DNA of 64,000 nucleotides, taken from Zopfochytrium polystomum (taxonomy: Eukaryota > Chytridiomycota > Chytridiomycetes > Chytridiales > Chytridiaceae). The stretch covers positions 62,001-126,000 of the forward strand of contig JAIVFJ010000011.1 of NCBI GenBank assembly GCA_025765615.1, given 5' to 3'. The position numbers were made by a program, and so were the translations under genes. Shown here in pieces: positions 11,082 to 20,500 of the stretch. The notes beneath the pieces were generated by a model that made no database searches, was not told where the DNA came from, and saw nothing but the letters and a program-made list of their open reading frames with translations. Each line of letters begins with the position of its first letter. Within the stretch, counting starts at the first letter, position 1.

Positions 11082-14000
11082 CTACGCCCATGAAGTGCGC
11101 ACATTCACGTAGTCCTTTGGCTTTGGGTTTTCTCGATACCACCACTTGATATCATCACGCTCCAAGTAATACGCAAAAGTCTCACCGTCTCTACCATCCC
11201 TATCCACAACATAAGGGTCAGCGCCGTGGGCGACCAGCATCAGAAAAATCTCGTCAGATGTCAACATGCAGGCCTTCAAGAGAGGGGTTTCACCGCTCCA
11301 GTTCCGCTTCTCCACGTCGACGTCCATTGACAGCAGCCACTTGCAGGTCTCAGTACTGCTTCCGCTCACCGCTTCGTGGAGGGCTGTGCTACCCAAACAG
11401 TCGCTCTGCTCCAACGACCCTCCAGCAGCGTGCAGCAGTTTTACTACTTCCAATGAACTGCCGGCCGCTGCAATCAATGGCGTCCGGCCAAAACTGTCTC
11501 TTGCGTTGGGATCGAGACCCAATTTGAGAAGATATTTCACCAACGGTAAATTCACGTAGTTTGGATAGAGGTCAGCTGCAAGGTGCAGTGCTGTGTGGTG
11601 GCCATAACGGTTCCTCATAGTAGCATTTAAGTTTGCACCATTCTTGACTAATAGCTCGACCATATCAAAGTGACCTGCTTTACAAGCAGCACAGAGCGGA
11701 GGGAAATTGGAGCCTGGAGCACCGTCAACATTGGCACCATTTTGCAGCAATATAACTGCAACCCCCAATTGCTTGTTCTGACATGCAGTAAACAGTGGAG
11801 TGGCACCAGGTGTGTCAACGTTTGCTCCATGTTTCAAGAAATACTCCACAAGCTCCTTGTCTCCACAGTTACAGGCGATATGGAGCGGTGCCAGATTCTG
11901 TGGCCCGATTGCATTCACATCAGCACCGTGCTCCAGCAAGAAATCAATCACTTTCCTTTGCTTTAAAATCGTTGCCCAGTACAGCGGAGTCCCCAAAGTG
12001 GTGGAGGACTCATTTACATCCACGCCGCACTTCAGCAAAAATCTGATCACTTCAATGTGCCCTCCAATGACTGCTTGATGGATAGCGCTTCCTTGTTCTG
12101 GCTTTTCTTTTGGACCTAGCGTCTTCAGCTTTGCACCTTTCTGCTGAAGGTATTCCACAACTTCCAAGTGGCCGTGCAACGCAGCCAGAGAGATTGGTGT
12201 GCATGAGCCATTTTCTCCTTCATTCACATCTGCAGGCTTCAGGGGTTTTCGATTCTGATGGTTGGTCGGCCACGACAAGCGGCGTCCAGACTGTTTCCCA
12301 GCCAGCTTCTCCTGGTCAGTGTCTGCATCGTCCAGCAGCAAGCACTTTACAATATCCAGGTGTCCAGCTTGGGCTGCAACTTGGAGCGCTCCCATGAAAA
12401 AAACAGAAGATGGACCTGATTCAGCGCCAGCAGCCATCAAGAGCTTCACCACGCTGAGGTGACCATTGCGAGCAGCTTCAACAATAGGAGCGTCAAAGGA
12501 ATCACATATTCTATCAAAAATGCAGCCTTTCCTCAGGAAGTACTCGACGAGAACCAGGTGGCCCCCCCGACTTGCAGCATGTAGGAGGCTAGAACATCGC
12601 CACGCCTTCCGCCAGAAACCAAATAGGTGATCAAAGTAATTCACAATATCAACATGTCCATAAAGCGCTGCTGAATGGAGAAGCCCTTCTCTATACTTCC
12701 AATCATACCTGTCCTCAGATGCAATGCTCAGGTACTTCTTAACAAGCCCTAACTGTCCAAACTTACAGGCAACAGAGACAACTTTCCTAGCTTCCCACTC
12801 CGAGGGACCATACTTGGGAAAGAGTCGTGAGAATGAACTCAATTTACCCAACAAACACTCCACCACATCCCCATGTCCATATTTGCTTGCAACATAAAGG
12901 GCTGTCAAAGTTTCGTCATTACGCTTATCAGAAGCCCCATAGTCAAGCAAGCATCCAACAATTTTTGCATTCCCAGCCTGCGCAGCAAGATACAACGAGC
13001 TCCAACCATTTGCATGCTGCGCATTTACGTTGGCATTATTCTCCAGCAGACATCTGACCACCTCCAAGTGTCCCTTTTCGGATGCTTGCATCAAAGGAGT
13101 CAGCTTGCCCTCAATCTCTGCATTGGCATTGGCCCCATTAGCCAGCAAATATTTGACTGCATTAGGATGGCCATAATGGGAGGCAAAAAAGAGAGGCGTC
13201 CACCTCTCCTTTCCCTCAGCATTCACATTTGCCCCATGCGACACCAGCTGCTGCATCACATCCAATTGTCCAACACGAGACATCACATGAAGTGCAGTCC
13301 AACCATCTGAATCAGCAGCATTAGGATCCGCACCAGCCGCCAACAAGTGCAAAGGAAGCGTCCAATGTCTGTTCCTGCTCGCAATGTGGAGGCTTGTCTC
13401 CATTGCTGCAGTCTGCGCCTTCACATTTGCACCATTTTCCAGCAAGAGCTTGACAGTTTCCAGATTTCCGCTCTGCGATCCAGCTGCAAGTGGCGTCCAC
13501 TTTTCCGGTCCCTCAACATTCACAGAAGCTCCACGAGCCAGCAACAATTGGGCAAGATTAGAGTTCCCATGTTTTGCTGCAATGTGCAGAGGCGTGCCGT
13601 GGACAGGATCCATTGCGTTCACATCAGCAGCACTGTCCAGCAACTTTGACACCACAGCAATCATTCCCTCCGAGCAGGCAAGGTGCAGAGGGGATGCCCC
13701 ATCCTCCAATAAAGCATTCACTTTGGCTCCGTTCTGCAGCAAGCATTTCACCACATTCAGATGACCATTCACACAGGCCAAATGCAACGGCGTCCATCCT
13801 TCTGCTCCGACTGAATTCACATCAGCTCCAGCACCAAGCAGCAATCGGGCAACATCCACGCGCCCATTTCGACTCGCTACGTGCAATGCGCCACTCTGGT
13901 TGCTACCTGCATTCACAGTTGCGCCGGCTGCAATCATGCATTCAACGACTGCAATGTGTCCATTTTGGGCAGCAACAGTCAACGAAGTTTGCCCACCGAA

Positions 14001-14948
14001 AGACACATCATCGACTCTTGCGCCCTTGTGCAACAAGTAGCGAACCACCGGCACGCTTCCGATTTCGGCTGCCGTGTACAAAGGGGTCTGCTTGCCTTCT
14101 GCGGAGGCATTCACACCGGCACCCAACTCCACTAAGCACGTTACGACATCCAGATGTCCGGCAGAGCAGGCTGCATCCATCAGCTTTACCATCACCGCCC
14201 GGTTAGCAACAGCGTCGGGAGTATCGAGGAGCATGCGTCTGAGCTTCTCGGCCTGTCCCTTTGACGCCGCTGTGAAGAGTCTCGACTCGTCAAATAGTCT
14301 CGACCGAGGGCGTAAGCGTGGCGATAAAGGTTTGCTGGCAGGTTTGGGACTCATGCGGGAGGCAGTGGTCTCCACCAAGCGTCTGGCCAACTCCCTGTGG
14401 CCCTTCTCGGTGGCAATCATCGCTGGGGTGAGGTCTCCTTCACACAGCGCAGTCGCATTTGCCCCGCTTTGCAGTAGGCTCATCACCACTTCCACGTGAC
14501 CGTTCTCTGCCGCGTCGTGAAGCGGCGTGCGCAAGCTTTGGTCCTCGGCGTTCACGTTGGCACCATACAGCAGCAAGCAAGTGACCACATCCACGTGACC
14601 GTTGAACGAGGCGGCATGGAGAGGCGTCCGGTTCTCCTCGCCTACGGCATTTACAGACGCGTAGCTTCCTAGCAAAAACTTGACGATGTCCAGGTACCCC
14701 CTCGATGACGCTGCGTGGAGTGGTGTCCACAATTTTCGCCCCGTAGTGGAGTTTACTTTGGCTCCATATTCGACGAGGTGCTTGACGACGTCCAGGTGTC
14801 CGCGGTCCGCAGCGAAGTAAAGTAACTCAGACAAAAGGGGTTTCTGGGCGGCGAGTACGCCCGCGTGCTCTTTCAGGATGCGCACCAGCGTTTCGGCGTC
14901 GTCCGCGATGGTGGCAGCACGGAGTTGTGCGGTCACAGAGGTCGTCAT
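11082..14948 (-). CDS. Large ankyrin-repeat protein
   Basis: A single open frame of 1288 residues built almost entirely of about 33-residue ankyrin units, roughly 35 of them. Typical units read TPLHAASFNGHVDVVTCLLL and YGANVNAED-. The units start right after a short N-terminal segment (MTTSVTAQLRAATIADDAETLV) and run to within about 30 residues of the C-terminus. I see no second domain, transmembrane segment or signal peptide. The repeat solenoid implies protein-protein binding; the partner is unknown. It is the only long gene in the window without introns, and it sits in the repeat-rich accessory stretch. Several central units (GAS-DKRND, KYGHGDVVECLLGKLSS) are degenerate. Family size variation in such genes is often high, so copy-number expansion is plausible but not shown here. 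Confidence 0.93.
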   Translation of the reverse strand: MTTSVTAQLRAATIADDAETLVRILKEHAGVLAAQKPLLSELLYFAADRGHLDVVKHLVEYGAKVNSTTGRKLWTPLHAASSRGYLDIVKFLLGSYASVNAVGEENRTPLHAASFNGHVDVVTCLLLYGANVNAEDQSLRTPLHDAAENGHVEVVMSLLQSGANATALCEGDLTPAMIATEKGHRELARRLVETTASRMSPKPASKPLSPRLRPRSRLFDESRLFTAASKGQAEKLRRMLLDTPDAVANRAVMVKLMDAACSAGHLDVVTCLVELGAGVNASAEGKQTPLYTAAEIGSVPVVRYLLHKGARVDDVSFGGQTSLTVAAQNGHIAVVECMIAAGATVNAGSNQSGALHVASRNGRVDVARLLLGAGADVNSVGAEGWTPLHLACVNGHLNVVKCLLQNGAKVNALLEDGASPLHLACSEGMIAVVSKLLDSAADVNAMDPVHGTPLHIAAKHGNSNLAQLLLARGASVNVEGPEKWTPLAAGSQSGNLETVKLLLENGANVKAQTAAMETSLHIASRNRHWTLPLHLLAAGADPNAADSDGWTALHVMSRVGQLDVMQQLVSHGANVNAEGKERWTPLFFASHYGHPNAVKYLLANGANANAEIEGKLTPLMQASEKGHLEVVRCLLENNANVNAQHANGWSSLYLAAQAGNAKIVGCLLDYGASDKRNDETLTALYVASKYGHGDVVECLLGKLSSFSRLFPKYGPSEWEARKVVSVACKFGQLGLVKKYLSIASEDRYDWKYREGLLHSAALYGHVDIVNYFDHLFGFWRKAWRCSSLLHAASRGGHLVLVEYFLRKGCIFDRICDSFDAPIVEAARNGHLSVVKLLMAAGAESGPSSVFFMGALQVAAQAGHLDIVKCLLLDDADTDQEKLAGKQSGRRLSWPTNHQNRKPLKPADVNEGENGSCTPISLAALHGHLEVVEYLQQKGAKLKTLGPKEKPEQGSAIHQAVIGGHIEVIRFLLKCGVDVNESSTTLGTPLYWATILKQRKVIDFLLEHGADVNAIGPQNLAPLHIACNCGDKELVEYFLKHGANVDTPGATPLFTACQNKQLGVAVILLQNGANVDGAPGSNFPPLCAACKAGHFDMVELLVKNGANLNATMRNRYGHHTALHLAADLYPNYVNLPLVKYLLKLGLDPNARDSFGRTPLIAAAGSSLEVVKLLHAAGGSLEQSDCLGSTALHEAVSGSSTETCKWLLSMDVDVEKRNWSGETPLLKACMLTSDEIFLMLVAHGADPYVVDRDGRDGETFAYYLERDDIKWWYRENPKPKDYVNVRTSWA

Positions 14949-16106
14949 TCCTGTGTGAGTGATTGTTTCGAGTTCAGTGTGCTGCCCGGCCCATTAAAGG
15001 TGAAGACTGCCTTGGAAACAAACCCCCTTTCACGAGGCGGATGGGTGAAAGGGAGACCTAATCATGATCGACACCTACCAAAAGTATTTTAGACGGAACG
15101 ACGGCGATCAGCAAGTGCACGGGTCTTTGCCGTTTTCCACTTTATATTAGAACTCTGCGGTCAGTCGCGGGACGACGAAGTTTCGCAGCGAGCGGGGGGT
15201 CTTGGAGTTAGTTGTTCGATGGATCAGTCGATTGCGGGGATGTTGTTTGCTCTTTGTGTTCGGGCGGTCGGCGGGCGGTGTGGGCTGTGTGTGCTGGCCT
15301 TTGAGTGTGGCGGGCTGCGACCCGGGGGTGGTTGGGCGGGCTTGCTGAGGGTGCGTGCGTGCGTGCGGCGAGTGTCTTTTGCGTTGGTGGGCGCCCGTTG
15401 TCTCGTTCTCCGGGAATTGCCTTGTCCGGTGTTCACATGTATTAATGAATCCCAGATTTATTCGGAAGTCACCCACCCCACCGCGGATGTTCAGAGGAAG
15501 CGAAAACGCATATAAACATGCGTCGAAAGAAACGAATTATGAGTCGGCTGTGGCAGCGTTGACGCGGAGGACGTTAAGGCGGGCTACCTGTGCCAGCGGG
15601 GATGACGCGGTTCGGCGAGATGGTGGCCGCCGCGGCGGTGCGGAAGCCTGGAAGACAATTACATCAAAGGGTTCCTCTTCCTGCCTGGCCCTCTGGTGCT
15701 GGAACAATAAAAAAAAAAAATAAAAAAATAAAAAAATAAAACCATCAAAGGGTTCCCAAGTTTTTATCGGTTTCCAAAATTCTACTACTCTTGACGACAA
15801 GCGGTTCCGCCGCCACAGCTATCGCCCATCAAGCGTACCGCCCATACTTTCCTTCTTTACCATTGTTTTTCTCCCTCGCAAGGTCCCGTAAAGCAAGGCG
15901 GGAAGGGTGAAGAGAAGGACAGTGCTGCCGATCAAGATCGTTCAGAATGAGTGCGAGCGCCGCCGAGAGGCATTCCAATTCTAATACATACGGGAGTGAG
16001 AATCTTAAAGGATTTGTAATGTGCGCGATTGGTCCGGGGAAAACAGAACGAAAAAAAAAAAAACTTTCTTTCGTCCATCGATATCGAGAAGATTTTTTTT
16101 TTTTTA
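14949..16106. other. Intergenic region upstream of ankyrin gene
   Basis: This is the presumed promoter side of the ankyrin-repeat gene. Open frames around 15150-15500 have no family features and overlap on both strands. An A-rich low-complexity tract lies at 15709-15739. Nothing else was recognised. Confidence 0.45.
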
Positions 16107-16353
16107 CAGCCATATCCCTAAAACTTTGGGGAACCAACTTGATTTCAATTTGATTTCAAGTCAGAATCAAGCCACAGAGGACTGGCCCAGAGACAGGCAG
16201 ACAAACAACATTGCAGGAGGAAGGCTGATGGACAAGTGGCCAGCTAAACAAGTCAGTCTCTGGCCCTTTGCTGTGGACTTGATTTCGACTTGAAACCAAC
16301 TCGAAATCAACTTGAAATCAAGTTGGTTCCCCAAAGTTTTAGGGATACCGCTG
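16107..16353 (+). mobile_element. MITE with long TIRs and TA target duplication
   Basis: A 247-base element begins CAGC-N2-TATCCCTAAAAC and ends with the inverse, GTTTTAGGGATA-N2-GCTG. The inverted repeats continue for about 50 bases with few mismatches, past GGGGAACCAACTTGAT. Internal sequences (CCACAGAGGACTGG against the CTCTGGCCC...TGTGG side) pair imperfectly, so the whole element can fold into one hairpin. It is flanked by TA on both sides (16105-16106 and 16354-16355). TA duplication and CAG ends are typical of Tc1/mariner-pogo-type non-autonomous elements. It has no ORF. Confidence 0.85.
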
Positions 16354-17037
16354 TAATATTGTTCCGGCCCCGAAGGGCTGACAGGAAGAGAAAGCGCCAT
16401 CAACAGTGAACCGTTATAGACTACGTCCAGGTATCACCTCAGCAAACCCACCCCATGGACTACGGACTTACAGGGTTGTCAGGCATCTCCACTGCACCAC
16501 TCAAAAGAAAGAGAAAAGCCCTGTCTTCTCATACCACTCATATGAGGCATTACATCATGGTAGCTGGGCATCTGGACTTTGCACTTCTCCCACAGAAGTG
16601 GTTCAGTCCTTAGTTATTCCAAAAGTGAGGGGTTATTAGCTGGACATGGTGGGCCTTGGAGCCCAACAGTCAGCATGTCTCAAACTTGGCACCTTCCCAA
16701 TTGAAAGGAGCGCTCTAACCACTGAGCAAGGAAGCCCTATGCAAGCAGTTGAGCAAACTCTGAGTCGCTTGATCTGCAGCTGTTGTACAGAATAATAATA
16801 ATAATAATAGCACAAATAATAATAGTGGCAGGTGACGTAGGTGCAACAACAAGTGTCAGTTGGTGGCTTATGTGGACAACCAATAATAATAAATAATAAT
16901 ATATACAACGGAGTCCAAGCTGAATGTATGTATAACGTGCTTTGAGACGGGTGGATAATCCTCACAACTATCAGTGAAAAAGTGGGTATACACTCTATTA
17001 TTTGAGGTCACAGGCTTGACGGCCTGTAGTCCTCACA
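16354..17037. other. Intergenic with AAT microsatellite
   Basis: No gene was recognised. An (AAT)n stretch lies at about 16791-16810, with further AAT-rich sequence near 16880-16905. A tRNA-like patch inside is listed separately. Confidence 0.45.
16675..16738 (-). repeat. tRNA-like degenerate element
   Basis: The minus strand reads TTGCTCAGTGGTTAGAGCGC, a near-perfect tRNA D-arm and A box, and 30-odd bases later AAGTTTGAGAC, a weak B box. The stems of a complete cloverleaf do not pair. This suggests a tRNA pseudogene or tRNA-derived repeat, not an active tRNA. Confidence 0.4.
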
Positions 17038-17886
17038 GCGTCCACTGGGCGGGAGCTACACAGGCTTAAGGGGCATTCTGGTTCAGTTTTTTGTGCAGCA
17101 TTCAGTCCTGATGGACAGTCTGTTGCGTCTGGCGCTGGATTGGCTGATGGAACAGCCAGGATCTGGAATGCATCGAACGGTCAGGAGCTGCACACGCTGG
17201 ACGAATACTCTACTCTGGGCTCGGTCAAGTCCGTAGCATTTCAGCATATGGAATGCACGCAACGGTGACTGGCTGCGGCGGTTGCGGGAGGGACACCGTT
17301 TTTGTATCTATTCTGGACTATTCAGCTCAGATGGGCAGTTGGCTGCTTCTGGAATAAGTGACAAGTCTGTCAGGATTTTGAACTTCTCTTCTTGGTCAGG
17401 ACTCGAAGCTGAACAAGAAGGAGGGACACTCTTCTACAGCCTCGTCAGCAGCATTCAGTCCTAATGGACAGTTTGTTGTGACAGCAAGTTGGGATGGCAC
17501 AGTCAGGATCTGGAAAGCATCCAATGGTGAGGAGCTGCACAAGCTGGAGGGACACTCTGGCTCTATTTACTCTGCACCATTCAGTCCTGATGGGCAGTTT
17601 GTCGTGTTTGGCAGTGCAGACAAAACAGTCAGGATCTGGAATGCATCCACTGGCCAAGAGCTGAAGAAGCTGGAGGGACACTCAGGACGCATGGAAGGCT
17701 GTCAGTGTTTTGGACCAAATTTCGAAAGCATTTACTGGACAACAGCTGCACAAGGTGGACAATTTCTCTTTCGAAAGCCCTCCTGACAGGCAGTCTGTTT
17801 ATTTGACGGACAAAAGTGGAAACAGAAAACTCATCAGCCTTCAGACAGCATTGGAAGCGTGTGAGACTACACCGAGGTCTCAGTGA
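17038..17886 (+). pseudogene. WD40-repeat gene remnant
   Basis: Several WD40 units can be read on the plus strand, for example GHSGSVFCAAFSPDGQSVAS and ADKTVRIWNASTGQELKKLE, but they lie in different frames. The breaks come after the unit ending near 17265, near 17440-17470 and near 17690-17740. The tail (TGQQLHKVDNF ... to a stop at 17884-17886) looks like the original C-terminus. The repeat style, with RIWNAS and GQELHKLEGHS, resembles the sensor propellers of NLR-like and other expanded fungal WD40 families. No upstream effector domain is visible, so only a 3' piece of the ancestor remains. Confidence 0.8.
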
Positions 17887-19828
17887 TAAAGTCTAGGATT
17901 TTATTCGCAAAAACAAGCGTACCTGTCATAAAACCGCAAGGATCGGGACCCCTATTATTGCTCCCGGTTCTTTAGTTTCCAAGGCGTTATCAAAGTGTAT
18001 TTGCGGCTAACCCGTCTTTATTATTGGGTCTGCTTTTACTACTTTCGTCTTAACAGTTTCCGTTGCACCAGGGTTTTCTCAACATATTTTCTTTTTCGGT
18101 GACTAACGGAGACTGCCCAACTGCCTAGGGATGGGGTGCCTGACAGGCCGTACCCCAAGCCCGCCTAATTTATTATTTATTTTTGGCACTTGTACATACA
18201 TGCATAGGGTTGGGGGGGGGACTTAGAGCATTTGTGGTGGATGCTCCAAGTCAGGGGGTTGACTTGTCAATTTTCTCTCTCTGTTTTTGGGCCATTTCTC
18301 TTTTTCCTTTTTTCTTCAATCTGATTTCTGTCCATTGGCACCAATACAGAGTCCCTTCAAATCCATCTGGCTTGCAAGGTGAGGGTAGTGAGAGATGGTA
18401 CACACCCGGGTGTGTACATGGTCCCTTCGTGGGGCTCCTCTTAAGGGGCCGTGGGTGGGGAATGCAGCTGGCCCCACCAGCGACTGTGTGACATTGCCGG
18501 CTCTGTGTTGGAGTGAGGATCCCTGGCGCTTGCCCGCCGCGATGACGGTGGTGGTGGTGGTGGTGACGACGACGGCGTCGTTGTCCCCAACCTTCCCGTC
18601 CCTGCGAGGGTGTTGGTGGCTGCGCCCGGTGCAGCCCCCGACACCTGAGAGTTCGATCTACAAGCGCCTGCCTCGGTCCTATTGCTGTGAGGGTGAGATG
18701 TGTGAGTACGAGTGCGATGCGATAAAGCCCGTTGGTCGAGTGATCGTGCCGACGCAGCCCGGCCGGGTGCGTGTACGATCGCAGGTGTTTCCGCGTACGA
18801 GTTCCCTGCTGGCGACCTTCCGACCCCTACATAGTCTACTCCCTTCTCTCTCTCCCCCCCGTCGCTGGCGACGACGAGGGCTCCCGCAGCACCGTCTGCG
18901 ACGAGGGGCGCTAGGTCGCGCCCTGTCCGTCCCGTCGCTATTAACCGCTCCTGTTGTATTTGAGATTAGGTTCCTGAGATAAAAACCCCTGCTTCCCTCT
19001 TCTCTCTCTTTATTCTGCGGTTGTGTTGCGCCCTCAGGAGTGCCCTTCCGTTTCCCCTCGCATCGGCCCGCGGCCATGCGAGTAATCGGTGCTTCAGCAC
19101 CGATCCTCCAGAGGATTGTCCCTCTGAATGTTCATTCTTTGTGTTTGAGACCCCTGTTAGACAGATCAGTAGGGATACTTCGTGGACTAGGCAAGTAGTA
19201 GGGTTGAAACACCCCCTAGACAACAGCCCAATAAAGTTAGTTTTAGCCTATTATTTGCTTTCCCTCACTCTAGGGCCCAGATCCCAGGGTCAAAGGAGTG
19301 AGTACAGTCTCACAAGCGGAGGAATGTTTTATTCGTAGCCGGCGACACAATTTCTGTGCTCGTGATGCGCTGGGACAGGAACTCCAAATTGAGGAGCCTC
19401 TCCTTGCATCGAACGATGCTGTTTGGTTTACCCGCAACATCGCCAAAGTCTGTTGCTGGCTTCCACCTGAATTTCGAGGTGACTATCAGCTCCTGTCAGA
19501 AAGAGCAGTTTTTCTTGTTGGCGAAGGCATTTCTACCGTTGATTCTGTTTTGATTCTACCTGAGCACAAAAGCCAGCTTTGCCGCCGGGTCTTCCTTCAC
19601 TTATTTTTCCACGCTATATTTCTACTGTCCAATTTATTCACGCAACACTTTTCTTCCGTTTGAGGTTCTTGTTTCTCGATAAGTACAAAAGGGGTGCCGC
19701 CGGCCGAGGGCGTGACGTGAAAGGAGGGGGGAAAGATTAGGGAGAATAAATCGGTGGAGGCAAAAAGGGTCTGAGGAGAATTCAGGGGGGTGGGAAATCC
19801 GCCCGTCCGACCCTCACAGCGAACCGTT
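17887..19828. other. Intergenic, possible retroelement debris
   Basis: No conserved domain was found. Around 18960-19250 there is GAGATAAAAACCCC followed by CT-rich sequence, and later CCCAATAAAG, which looks like an LTR-type TATA and polyadenylation layout. I could not find a second LTR, a primer-binding site match or reverse transcriptase. An open frame at 19298..19663 encodes about 121 residues with no known features. Confidence 0.3.
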
Positions 19829-20389
19829 CTACTCCGCCAACCTCTTCTCCAAGCTCACAACCTCCCACGGCACTTCGAACTTCTTCAGCTCCTCGACGAC
19901 TTCGACGAGCTGCTCACGGCTGGCGTCGTCGTCGCCGGGCGCGAGTGGCGGCGGCGGTCCGCCGACCCTTCCGTGTGCGGCCGAGGGCGCGGCGCGCGGG
20001 GCGGCGGGGGCGGCGGCGGCAGCGATGATGCGCTGTGCTCGCCAGAGGCGGGCGGCGAGTTCTGCGCGCTGGAAGGGGGACAGGTGAGACGGGTGGGCGG
20101 CGAGGAGGGATTTCGCGGCTGCGGCGTAGGCGCGCGGACGGGCGGCCCAGACGTGGGCGGCGGCGCGGGCGGTGGCGCGGAGGCGGATGGTGCGGGCGAG
20201 GGCGGCGGCGTAGAGGTAGCCGACGCGCGTGGTTGTGGCGATTAGGGAGGCGACGGCGATGCGGAGCGGGCGGAGGGGAGGCGGTGGCGGTGGCTGTGGT
20301 GGTGACGGCGTGCGGCGGGTGACGCGACGCGGGGGAAGGAGGTTTTGCTCGAGGAGATGCAGGCCGAAGCTGGTGAGGGCGTTGAACAT
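19829..20389 (-). CDS. Ala-rich small protein, function unknown
   Basis: A 186-residue open frame that starts 111 bases after the adenylyl cyclase stop on the same strand. It begins MFNALTSFGLHLLEQNLLPP, then has a Pro-rich linker, an Ala/Arg-rich region with hydrophobic helices (about residues 40-110) and an acidic C-terminus (EQLVEVVEELKKFEVPWEVV). The Arg/Ala-rich helical part could be mitochondrial or membrane-associated, but no family was recognised. GC-rich shadow frames exist on both strands, so the gene call itself is moderate. Confidence 0.45.
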   Translation of the reverse strand: MFNALTSFGLHLLEQNLLPPRRVTRRTPSPPQPPPPPPLRPLRIAVASLIATTTRVGYLYAAALARTIRLRATARAAAHVWAARPRAYAAAAKSLLAAHPSHLSPFQRAELAARLWRAQRIIAAAAAPAAPRAAPSAAHGRVGGPPPPLAPGDDDASREQLVEVVEELKKFEVPWEVVSLEKRLAE

Positions 20390-20500
20390 GACGAGAACGG
20401 GAGCGAGAGTAGTGGAGGCCTTTTTTGAAGTTATTTTGATTGGTTAATCGGAGCAGAACCATTGGGTGTAAAAAAGAAGGCGTGGGAGAGAAGACAATGG

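Noticed and set aside
18480..19300. Possible LTR with TATA and polyadenylation layout
   Set aside because: No second LTR, primer-binding site or reverse transcriptase was found, so the composition alone does not support a call.
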